From NCBI GenBank assembly GCA_934446475.1, contig CAKSEH010000027.1, forward strand, positions 1-5,584: a stretch of DNA of 5,584 bases, written 5' to 3'. The position numbers were made by a program, and so were the translations under genes. Each line of letters starts with the position of its first letter. The stretch's first letter is position 1. This document shows, one piece after another, positions 1 to 5,504 of this stretch. The notes under the pieces were generated by a model. The model ran no database searches and had not been told where the DNA came from. It worked only from the letters and a program-made list of their open reading frames with translations. The stretch is from an uncultured Eubacteriales bacterium. Its GTDB lineage: Bacteria > Bacillota > Clostridia > Oscillospirales > Acutalibacteraceae.

Positions 1-66
1 TTTGAGTTTTTTAACAATCCTTCCGTCACGGCTCCGCCGTGCCACCCTCCTTTACACAAGGAGGGC
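1..66. repeat. Palindromic intergenic repeat with two adjacent hairpins
   Basis: Two perfect hairpins lie three bases apart. The first is CACGGC (27-32) and GCCGTG (36-41) around a TCC loop. The second is CCCTCCTT (45-52) and AAGGAGGG (58-65) around TACAC. The arrangement resembles the small mobile-looking palindromic repeats that are common between genes in gut Clostridia; that resemblance is from memory and not checked. The second hairpin is followed on the plus strand by a T-rich run (67-77), so it could also end a plus-strand transcript entering from the left. The outer boundaries are uncertain, and the element may continue beyond base 1. No open frame here looks like a real gene. Confidence 0.6.
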
Positions 67-77
67 TTTATTATTTT
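45..77 (+). terminator. Possible plus-strand terminator formed by a repeat hairpin
   Basis: The 8-bp stem CCCTCCTT/AAGGAGGG with a 5-base loop is followed by CTTTATTATTTT. This has the form of a rho-independent terminator for a plus-strand transcript arriving from outside the window. It may be only a by-product of the repeat, since no plus-strand gene is visible. Confidence 0.35.
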
Positions 78-78
78 C

Positions 79-189
79 AGGCTCCCTTCTTTTTTGAAAA
101 CAGAGGTCATTCCCCGTACTCGGGGAAATGTCTGCGAAGCAGACAAAAGGGTTTCCCCCGATTTGGCAAAAGCCAAAAGAAGTGAGCCT
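79..189. repeat. Large multi-branched inverted repeat
   Basis: Bases 79-93 (AGGCTCCCTTCTTTT) pair with 175-189 at 14 of 15 positions, the one mismatch being C85 against T183. Inside this closing stem are the hairpins TTCCCCG/CGGGGAA (110-116 with 121-127, loop TACT) and TGTCTGC/GCAGACA (129-135 with 139-145, loop GAA). A third hairpin, TTTGGC/GCCAAA (162-167 with 172-177), competes with the inner end of the closing stem. This density of pairing is far above chance and marks a structured repeat or RNA. A role as a non-autonomous mobile element (MITE or REP-like) is inference. Short minus-strand frames run through it, but they are unlikely to be genes. Confidence 0.6.
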
Positions 190-195
190 CTGAGG

Positions 196-264
196 CAGTT
201 TTACCGGTTGCTTTGCAGGTGAAAGGGTGCGGTGTTTCGGAGAAAAGCCTACCAAGCAAAACTG
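196..264. repeat. Weaker inverted-repeat segment beside the 79-189 element
   Basis: CAGTTTT (196-202) pairs with AAAACTG (258-264). Inside it ACCG (203-206) can pair with CGGT (230-233), and CTTT (211-214) with AAAG (222-225). The pairing is looser than in the neighbouring element, so this may be a decayed part of the same repeat. The rest of 1-290 holds no gene I can support. Confidence 0.35.
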
Positions 265-280
265 AATTTAAGGTGTTCTT

Positions 281-320
281 ATAAATAATAAATGGGACTA
301 TCAAATTAAGATAGTCCCAT
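281..320 (-). terminator. Rho-independent terminator of pckG
   Basis: An 11-bp perfect stem, ATGGGACTATC (292-302) and GATAGTCCCAT (310-320), has a 7-base A/T loop. Read on the minus strand it is followed by TTTATTATTTAT. It begins 33 bases past the pckG stop codon and shows no T-run on the plus-strand side, so it is directional and assigned to pckG. A much weaker 4-bp stem, CTGC/GCAG (325-328 with 339-342), lies between it and the stop. Confidence 0.9.
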
Positions 321-353
321 AAAACTGCGTTTTACAATGCAGCGTTCAATATT

Positions 354-2138
354 TTACATTTTTGCAAGGTTTGCCTTAAGGGTCTCAAGCTGCTCTTTAA
401 GCTCTTCAGGGAGCTTATCGCCGAATTTCTTATAATGCTCTTCGATCTCAGCAGCCTCTTTTTCCCAAACTTCCTTGTCAACCTTAAGAATTGACTTTAA
501 GGTATCCATATCCATATCAAGGTCTGTAAGGTCAATATCTTCGGGCTTCGGAACATAGCCGATAGCGGTTTCGGTTGCGTCAGCCTTGCCCTCGCAGCGA
601 TCGATTATCCAGTTAAGGACACGCATATTGTCGCCGAATCCGGGCCATACGAAGTTGCCCTCATCGTCGGTACGGAACCAGTTGACATTGAATATCTTCG
701 GAGCCTTATCGCCGAGCTTTTCGCCCATATCGAGCCAATGACGGAAATAATCGCCCATATTGTATCCGCAGAACGGGAGCATAGCCATCGGGTCACGGCG
801 GACAACGCCTACTGCGCCGGCAGCTGCTGCGGTTGTTTCGGAAGCCATAGTCGAACCTACGAATACGCCGTTTACCCAATCCTTTGATTGATATACGAGC
901 GGAGCACACTTAGCACGGCGGCCGCCGAATATTATTGCAGATATCGGAACGCCTGCGCCCTTATCAAACTCATCGGATATGCAGGGGCAATTCTTTGCCG
1001 GAGCTGTAAATCTTGAGTTGGGGTGAGCGGCATAGGTCGATTTATCCGCTTTATCAAACTTAGAAGCATCCCACTTGTTGCCCTTCCAATCTATGCAGTT
1101 CGTCGGGAGATCCTTGTTAAGACCTTCCCACCAAACGGTGTTATCGTCAAGATTGAGTGCAACGTTGGTAAATATTGTATTCTTCTTTGTGCTCTCAAGA
1201 GCATTGAAGTTTGAGTGAGCGTTTGTTCCGGGAGCGACACCGAAAAATCCGTTCTCGGGGTTTATTGCATAAAGTCTGCCGTCAGCGCCTATCTTCATCC
1301 AGGAGATATCGTCGCCCACAGTCCAGATCTTATAGCCTTTCTTGCGGAGATACTCAGGCGGAATAAGCATTGCAAGGTTTGTTTTACCGCAAGCCGACGG
1401 GAATGCGGCAGCTATATACTTAACCTCGCCCTTCGGATTTTCAAGACCTAAGATGAGCATATGTTCAGCCATCCAGCCTTCTTTCCAACCCTGATAAGAA
1501 GCTATTCTGAGTGCAAAGCACTTTTTGCCGAGAAGAACATTACCGCCGTAAGCAGAGTTTACGGAAATAATGGTGTTATCTTCGGGGAACTGACAGATGT
1601 AACGGTTTTCGGGGTCTATATCGCAGGAAGCGTGCAGACCTCTTACCCAGTCGTTCGAATCGCCCAGGACATCAAGAACCTTCTGACCAACTCTTGTCAT
1701 AATAGCCATATTAAGAACAACATACTTTGAGTCTGTTACCTCAATACCTGCTTTTGCAAGGGGAGATCCTATAGGACCCATTGAGAACGGGATTATATAC
1801 ATTGTTCTGCCCTTATAAGAGCCTCTGGCTATCTTATAAAGTCTTTCATACATCTCTGCGGGATCGCACCAGTTATTGGTGGGGCCTGCGTTTTCTTTTG
1901 TTTTAGAACAAATAAAGGTTCTGTTTTCAACACGGGCAACATCGTTGGGGCGTGTTCTGTGAAGATAGCATCCGGGAAGTTTCTCCTCGTTAAGCTTAAT
2001 CATTTCGCCCGATTCAACCGCTCCCTTGCGGATCTCGTCAAGCTGAGCCTCGCTGCCGTCTATCCAGACAACCTTATCAGGATTTACAAGCTCCTTGACC
2101 TTGTCAAGCCACTCTAAAACTGTCTTATTCTCAGTCAT
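354..2138 (-). CDS. pckG: Phosphoenolpyruvate carboxykinase (GTP)
   Basis: The product interconverts oxaloacetate plus GTP with PEP, CO2 and GDP in the cytosol. It serves gluconeogenesis or, in many fermenting anaerobes, CO2 fixation from PEP toward succinate; the direction here is inference. At 594 residues it has the usual full length of the GTP class, well above the roughly 530 of the ATP class. Visible motifs are the P-loop FPSACGKTN (246-254), the kinase-2 motif VGDDISWM (274-281), GTNAHSNFNA (304-313), FGGRRA (404-409), and the active-site lid region starting ETTAAAAGAVG (434-444). By alignment from memory with animal enzymes the Mn2+ ligands would be K206, H226 and D277. The last 50 or so residues are charged and probably helical. 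The start is supported by AAGGAGA eight bases upstream. The gene has its own promoter and terminator, so it is probably monocistronic. No frameshift or missing key residue is seen. Confidence 0.97.
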   Translation of the reverse strand: MTENKTVLEWLDKVKELVNPDKVVWIDGSEAQLDEIRKGAVESGEMIKLNEEKLPGCYLHRTRPNDVARVENRTFICSKTKENAGPTNNWCDPAEMYERLYKIARGSYKGRTMYIIPFSMGPIGSPLAKAGIEVTDSKYVVLNMAIMTRVGQKVLDVLGDSNDWVRGLHASCDIDPENRYICQFPEDNTIISVNSAYGGNVLLGKKCFALRIASYQGWKEGWMAEHMLILGLENPKGEVKYIAAAFPSACGKTNLAMLIPPEYLRKKGYKIWTVGDDISWMKIGADGRLYAINPENGFFGVAPGTNAHSNFNALESTKKNTIFTNVALNLDDNTVWWEGLNKDLPTNCIDWKGNKWDASKFDKADKSTYAAHPNSRFTAPAKNCPCISDEFDKGAGVPISAIIFGGRRAKCAPLVYQSKDWVNGVFVGSTMASETTAAAAGAVGVVRRDPMAMLPFCGYNMGDYFRHWLDMGEKLGDKAPKIFNVNWFRTDDEGNFVWPGFGDNMRVLNWIIDRCEGKADATETAIGYVPKPEDIDLTDLDMDMDTLKSILKVDKEVWEKEAAEIEEHYKKFGDKLPEELKEQLETLKANLAKM

Positions 2139-2145
2139 TTTAAAG

Positions 2146-2152
2146 TCTCCTT
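2146..2152 (-). promoter_or_regulatory. pckG ribosome binding site
   Basis: The minus strand reads AAGGAGA ending seven bases before the ATG at 2138, a strong Shine-Dalgarno match that fixes this start. Confidence 0.85.
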
Positions 2153-2156
2153 CTTT

Positions 2157-2186
2157 AGGTTTGCGGGAATCCCACCCGTCACACCT
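2157..2186 (-). promoter_or_regulatory. Small hairpin in the pckG leader
   Basis: In the predicted 5' leader, AGGT (2186-2183) can pair with ACCT (2160-2157), and inside it CGGG (2178-2175) pairs with CCCG (2167-2164). The structure ends just upstream of the ribosome binding site and leaves it free. It may simply stabilise the message; no riboswitch family is recognised. Confidence 0.35.
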
Positions 2187-2209
2187 GAATCTAAAATTTT
2201 ACCTCATAC

Positions 2210-2238
2210 ATTATATTACCCTGTGCCGCAAATGTCAA
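2210..2238 (-). promoter_or_regulatory. Perfect-consensus sigma-A promoter of pckG
   Basis: The minus strand has TTGACA (2238-2233), a spacer of exactly 17 bases, and TATAAT (2215-2210). Both hexamers match the sigma-A consensus fully. Transcription would start near 2203, giving a leader of about 65 bases before the ATG. The sequence upstream of the -35 is A/T-rich, like an UP element. A promoter this strong usually implies high expression or control by a repressor. Confidence 0.92.
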
Positions 2239-2249
2239 CCGACTTTGAC
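2234..2249. promoter_or_regulatory. Candidate operator overlapping the pckG -35 box
   Basis: GTCAA (2234-2238) and TTGAC (2245-2249) form a 5-bp inverted repeat with a 6-base spacer. One half coincides with the -35 hexamer, where a bound dimer would block RNA polymerase. No known regulator is assigned, and a repeat this short can arise by chance. Confidence 0.35.
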
Positions 2250-2310
2250 TTAAAATTAACAATATCTTCATAAAATGTAGGCTGTTGTTTTCGGCTCGCA
2301 TACAATTAAC

Positions 2311-3144
2311 TTAAAATCTTTCAAGGAATGTGTGGCAATCCTTACTGTCTCCGTCACGCCAACCCGGAATAGTTGCCATATTGACATTATGGAGACTGCG
2401 AAAAATGTTATCGTCCGCCTCGGGATTTAAGGTTCTTATATACTTTATAAGTTCTTTTGTCTCCTTTCGCTTGGAAAGGGATTCATCGTGTGCGCTTTGC
2501 TCGGTAAATCTGCAGGCGCACTGCAAAAACCTGAGTTTGTTATACTCCGCCCACGAAATTATATGTCTTTCCTTAACCTTATAAAGCGGCCTTATAAGCT
2601 CCATTCCCTCAAAATTGGTACTGTGAAGCTTAGGAAGCATCGTTTTTATCTCGCTTGCGTATGTCATACTCATAAGCGCTGTCTCTATAACATCGTCAAG
2701 ATGATGACCGAGGGCTATTTTATTGCACCCTCTCTTTTTTGCCTCGGCATAGAGAGCGCCTCTCCTCATTCTTGCGCACAGATAACAGGGGGATCCACCG
2801 GCGGTTGTGACCACTTCGAAAATATCGCTTTTGAATATTTCGGCGTCTATTTCCATAAGCTTTGCGTTTTCCTCAAGCAGCTTTCTGTTTGGCTCGGCAT
2901 AACCGGGGTCCATAACCAGATATTTCACGCTAAACGGGACTTCGCTGTGACGGCAGAGCTCCTGCATACACTTTGCAAGAAGCATAGAATCCTTACCGCC
3001 TGAAATGCAGACGGCGATACAGTCGTTTTCCTTTATAAGCTCATACTCCTTAACTGCGCCTATAAAGTTGTTCCATATATCCTTTCGGTACTTCTTGATT
3101 ATGCTTCTTTCTATCTGTTGGGCTTTAGTGAGTTCTCTCGGCAT
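2311..3144 (-). CDS. ttcA: TtcA-family PP-loop tRNA thiolase (2-thiocytidine type)
   Basis: In the characterised family, the enzyme adenylates C32 of certain tRNAs and replaces the 2-oxygen with sulfur, using an iron-sulfur cluster. The 277-residue product shows the PP-loop SGGKDS (48-53), the cysteine pair SPCYLC (C120, C123) followed by ARMRRG, and GHHLDD (146-151), all family signatures. A third cluster ligand is probably C209 or C211 in QCAC. It is somewhat shorter than the roughly 310-residue E. coli protein. The ATG lies 17 bases inside the end of argH, giving a 20-base overlap. The nearest upstream AAGGA is about 15 bases from the ATG, too far for a good site, so translation probably depends on coupling to argH. 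The family is clear; the exact tRNA position modified in this lineage is inferred. No strong terminator follows. Confidence 0.88.
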   Translation of the reverse strand: MPRELTKAQQIERSIIKKYRKDIWNNFIGAVKEYELIKENDCIAVCISGGKDSMLLAKCMQELCRHSEVPFSVKYLVMDPGYAEPNRKLLEENAKLMEIDAEIFKSDIFEVVTTAGGSPCYLCARMRRGALYAEAKKRGCNKIALGHHLDDVIETALMSMTYASEIKTMLPKLHSTNFEGMELIRPLYKVKERHIISWAEYNKLRFLQCACRFTEQSAHDESLSKRKETKELIKYIRTLNPEADDNIFRSLHNVNMATIPGWRDGDSKDCHTFLERF

Positions 3145-4516
3145 ACTGTTTTATCTTATTCCTTATATATTCTATCTGTTTCTCTACCGAGGCGACGCAG
3201 GTTCCGCCCTCGGATATTCTTCTGCTTACACAAACGTCAAGGTCTATGTTCTTATAGACATCGTCCTCTATCAAATCGCAGAACTCTTTATATTTGCATA
3301 TGGGAAGTTCTTCGAGAACGGTTTTGTTTTCTATGCAATAAGCCACCGTTTTGCCCGATATCTTATAAGCGTCCCTGAAAGGAAGACCCTTTTTAACAAG
3401 ATAATCCGCAAGGTCGGTTGCGTTTATAAATCCGTTTTTGCAGGCTGTTTTCATATTATCCTCAAGCACTTTGATATCAGGAATCATTCCGCAAAGCACC
3501 TTAAGGCACATCTTCACCGTATCGCAGGCATCGAAAACACCCTCCTTGTCCTCCTGCATATCTTTGTTATATGCAAGTGGCAGACCTTTAAGGGTCGTAA
3601 GCAGACCGATAAGGTCACCGTATACCCTGCCCGTTTTGCCTCTTATAAGTTCCGCCATATCGGGATTTTTCTTTTGGGGCATTATCGATGAGCCGGTAGT
3701 GAAAGCGTCAGATATCTCGATGAACTTAAACTCCCAGCTCGACCATAGAATAAGCTCCTCCGAAAGCCTCGAAAGATGCATCATAAGTATAGAAAAGCAA
3801 CTTAACAGTTCTGCGGCAAAATCCCTGTCGGAAACACCGTCGATACTGTTTAGCGATATGCTTTCAAACCCGAGTTCCCGTGCTTCAAAGCGGCGATCGG
3901 TATTATAGGTTGTTCCGGCGAGTGCACAGGAGCCTATCGGAGACACATTCATTCTTTTAACGCAGTCAAAAAGTCTGTCCGTATCCCTCAGCAGCATCAT
4001 ACAGTAAGCCGACAAATGGTGGCCGAATGTAATAGGTTGAGCACGCTGAAGGTGGGTATATCCGGGCATTATTGCCGCTTTGTGAGCCTCCGCCTTATCG
4101 CACAAGGCACCGATGAGTTCCTTTAAAAGTTCGAATATTTCGTCCGCTTCGTCTCTCAGATACATTCTCAGATCAAGTGCGACCTGATCGTTGCGGCTTC
4201 TTGCCGTATGAAGTTTTTTACCCAGCTCCCCTATTCTTTCGGTGAGCTTTTGCTCTACAAACATATGTATATCTTCGCTTTTGGGATCAATTTCGAGAGC
4301 ACCCGATTCAAGGTCTTTCAATATGCCGTCAAGCCCGTCTATAATGCCGTTTGCCTCGTCTTCGGATATTATTCCGCAGCTTGCAAGCATCGCTGCGTGC
4401 GCCATACTGCCCTTTATATCCTGCTTATACATTCTGCTGTCAAATCTTATCGAAGAGTTAAAGTCATCGGCAATGCTGTTTACCGCACCGCCGGTTCTGC
4501 CTGCCCACATTTTCAT
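3125..4516 (-). CDS. argH: Argininosuccinate lyase
   Basis: The product cleaves argininosuccinate to arginine and fumarate, the last step of arginine synthesis, as a cytosolic homotetramer. At 463 residues it has normal family length. It shows the N-terminal MKMWAGR start typical of the family, SEDIHMFVE (80-88), TARSRNDQ (104-111), GYTHLQRAQ (152-160) with the likely catalytic H155, and the fumarase/lyase signature GSSIMPQKKNP (275-285), whose serine is the catalytic acid-base residue. The ATG overlaps the nadE stop as ATGA. A second in-frame ATG two codons later is possible, but the family N-terminus favours the first. The usual partner argG is not in the window. Reading frames on the opposite strand across this gene are shadows. 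No key residue is missing. Confidence 0.96.
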   Translation of the reverse strand: MKMWAGRTGGAVNSIADDFNSSIRFDSRMYKQDIKGSMAHAAMLASCGIISEDEANGIIDGLDGILKDLESGALEIDPKSEDIHMFVEQKLTERIGELGKKLHTARSRNDQVALDLRMYLRDEADEIFELLKELIGALCDKAEAHKAAIMPGYTHLQRAQPITFGHHLSAYCMMLLRDTDRLFDCVKRMNVSPIGSCALAGTTYNTDRRFEARELGFESISLNSIDGVSDRDFAAELLSCFSILMMHLSRLSEELILWSSWEFKFIEISDAFTTGSSIMPQKKNPDMAELIRGKTGRVYGDLIGLLTTLKGLPLAYNKDMQEDKEGVFDACDTVKMCLKVLCGMIPDIKVLEDNMKTACKNGFINATDLADYLVKKGLPFRDAYKISGKTVAYCIENKTVLEELPICKYKEFCDLIEDDVYKNIDLDVCVSRRISEGGTCVASVEKQIEYIRNKIKQYAERTH

Positions 4517-5253
4517 AAGTTTTCTTCCCTCGGTTTGAAAGAAGGCATCGGCATAAGCTTGAAAAGATTTCTCTTGTGCATACTGTCGATCTTATTTTTC
4601 GTTTCAATATCGTCTATTTCTCCCGTGCGGATGTATCTGTCAAGTACGGCATAGGTAAACCCAAGGTTGTCCTCGTCTGTTTTTCCGCAAAGACCGTCGA
4701 TAGGCGGCTTGTCCACCAAAACATCGGGAAGCTCCAGCAGCCTGCCTATCCTTTTTACCTCATCGACCGTAAGGTTTGAAAGCGGACTGAAATCGCCTGC
4801 GGCGTCGCCGTACCTGGTGGCATAACCTACCCAATCTTCGGAAAGATTGCAGGTGTTGGCGACTCTGCCGTTTAAGCTTTGTGAAACAAGATAAAGCGTT
4901 GCCATTCTTATTCTGGGGGAGAGATTTATAACGCTCTGGTTTGAAAGCTCAAAGTTTTCGGGAAGAGCGTTTTTAAGGCCCTCAACACTGTCCTTTATAT
5001 TAACGGTATAACTCTTTATCCCGAGATGATTTACAAGAAGTTCGGCACAGTCTATATCGTGCTGCTGTCCGCACGGCATAAGAACTCCTATAACTCTGTC
5101 CTTACCGAGAGCTTCAACGCAAAGCGCTGCTGTTACCGAACTGTCCTTACCGCCGGAAATTCCGACAACTGCGTTACAGTCTTTACCGTTTTCCTCAAAA
5201 AAATCCCTGATCCACCTGACACATTCTTCTTTAACAAGCTTTGCGTCAAACAT
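4513..5253 (-). CDS. nadE: NAD+ synthetase, ammonia-dependent
   Basis: The product converts nicotinic acid adenine dinucleotide to NAD+ using ATP and ammonia, the last step of NAD synthesis. The 246-residue chain is only the synthetase domain: it has no N-terminal glutaminase (nitrilase) domain, so it should use free ammonia or a separate amidotransferase. Visible motifs are the PP-loop SGGKDS (33-38), PRIRMATLY (113-121), the conserved block NLSEDWVGYATRYGDAAGDFSPLSNL (136-161) and the KPP-DGL-GKTDEDNLGFTY region (182-201). The start is well fixed by AGGAGG seven bases upstream of ATG. It is first in the nadE-argH-ttcA set and ends in an ATGA overlap with argH. Its leader contains the structured repeats at 5333-5584. 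Confidence 0.95.
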   Translation of the reverse strand: MFDAKLVKEECVRWIRDFFEENGKDCNAVVGISGGKDSSVTAALCVEALGKDRVIGVLMPCGQQHDIDCAELLVNHLGIKSYTVNIKDSVEGLKNALPENFELSNQSVINLSPRIRMATLYLVSQSLNGRVANTCNLSEDWVGYATRYGDAAGDFSPLSNLTVDEVKRIGRLLELPDVLVDKPPIDGLCGKTDEDNLGFTYAVLDRYIRTGEIDDIETKNKIDSMHKRNLFKLMPMPSFKPREENL

Positions 5254-5260
5254 AGCAATA

Positions 5261-5266
5261 CCTCCT
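5261..5266 (-). promoter_or_regulatory. nadE ribosome binding site
   Basis: The minus strand reads AGGAGG seven bases before the ATG, a full anti-Shine-Dalgarno match that decides the start at 5253. Between here and 5332 the sequence is A/T-rich. A weak possible promoter is TTGCTT with TAAAAA at 18-base spacing, but it is too poor to call. Confidence 0.9.
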
Positions 5267-5338
5267 GTATATGTTTTTATTTGTCTTTTTAATGTTCCTA
5301 ATCGCCCTAAAGCAAAGTATTAAGCCCCTTGCTGCGGC

Positions 5339-5446
5339 GGTTTTATAGTTTCAATGTCCTCAAACAAAAACAGTATGTTTTTAAATGCGGATGCATTTCG
5401 TCGGCAGCAAAACGCCGACGGTTTGAGGTTATTATAACATAAAACC
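5339..5446. other. Cloverleaf-forming element (four-way junction)
   Basis: The closing helix is built from GGTTTTAT (5339-5346) with ATAAAACC (5439-5446), GTT (5348-5350) with AAC (5436-5438), AATG (5353-5356) with TATT (5430-5433, one G-T pair) and CCTCAAAC (5358-5365) with GTTTGAGG (5421-5428). The whole interior is used by three abutting hairpins: AAAAACA/TGTTTTT (5366-5382, loop GTA), AAATGC/GCATTT (5383-5398, loop GGAT) and CGTCGGC/GCCGACG (5399-5420, loop AGCAAAAC). No base is left unpaired between helices. I do not recognise it as a named RNA family. It may act as RNA or as folded single-stranded DNA; the strand of function is unknown. Confidence 0.75.
5431..5439 (-). promoter_or_regulatory. 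Extended -10 promoter motif facing nadE
   Basis: The minus strand reads TGTTATAAT, a consensus -10 with the upstream TGn extension that can replace a -35 box. No good -35 is present at 16-18 bases. Transcription would start near 5424, giving nadE a leader of about 170 bases. The motif lies in the A/T-rich arm of the cloverleaf, so a chance match is possible. It is the best nadE promoter candidate seen in the window. Confidence 0.45.
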
Positions 5447-5466
5447 AAAGGTCGAAGAGCTTTGAA

Positions 5467-5479
5467 GCGGCTTTGCCGC
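5467..5479. repeat. Short GC hairpin between repeat copies
   Basis: GCGGC (5467-5471) and GCCGC (5475-5479) form a 5-bp stem with a TTT loop. It falls near the right end of the proposed repeat unit and adds to its structure. Confidence 0.5.
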
Positions 5480-5504
5480 CCGCCGCAAAAAGTGCGGCGG
5501 TTTT
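5480..5504 (+). terminator. Terminator-like hairpin at the junction of repeat copies
   Basis: CCGCCGCA (5480-5487) and TGCGGCGG (5493-5500) form a perfect 8-bp GC-rich stem with loop AAAAG, followed on the plus strand by TTTT. The form fits a plus-strand terminator, but no plus-strand gene precedes it, and it arises from the meeting of the repeat ends. Pairing of 5480-5487 with 5333-5340 of the same copy is an alternative. Confidence 0.35.

Larger units (their letters stand above)
5333..5487. repeat. Structured repeat unit, first copy, with 8-bp terminal inverted repeats
   Basis: Bases 5333-5424 recur without a change at 5493-5584, where the window stops. The identity begins sharply at T5333/T5493, since the preceding bases differ, so this is a true left boundary. 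The unit's first eight bases, TGCGGCGG (5333-5340), are the reverse complement of CCGCCGCA (5480-5487), which suggests a 155-base unit with terminal inverted repeats and a 5-base AAAAG gap before the next copy. Its right boundary cannot be confirmed because the second copy is cut. It could be a non-autonomous mobile element, a tandem RNA gene, or a local duplication. Confidence 0.75.

Noticed and set aside
52..304. Two overlapping minus-strand reading frames of 65-67 codons (52-255 and 107-304).
   Set aside because: They run through hairpin repeats and the pckG terminator, lack a convincing ribosome binding site, and resemble the spurious frames such repeats generate.
2157..2186. T-box-like GGGTGGGA in the pckG leader.
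   Set aside because: The leader is only about 65 bases from the promoter, too short for a T-box, and no terminator competes with the structure.
2222..2310. Possible terminator after ttcA.
   Set aside because: No stem of useful length followed by a T-run is visible; AGCC repeats here are in direct, not inverted, orientation.
2488..3003. A 171-codon plus-strand reading frame.
   Set aside because: It lies wholly antisense to the conserved core of ttcA, with no recognisable domain.
3005..3691. A 228-codon plus-strand reading frame with hydrophobic stretches.
   Set aside because: It is antisense to ttcA and argH, both clear full-length genes, and its composition reflects their codons.
4208..4654. 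Plus-strand reading frames across the argH-nadE junction.
   Set aside because: They are shadows of two well-supported minus-strand genes.
5254..5446. NAD+-sensing riboswitch ahead of nadE.
   Set aside because: I cannot match the sequence to the NAD-I or NAD-II riboswitch motifs, and the structure recurs as an exact repeat, which points to a repeat element first.
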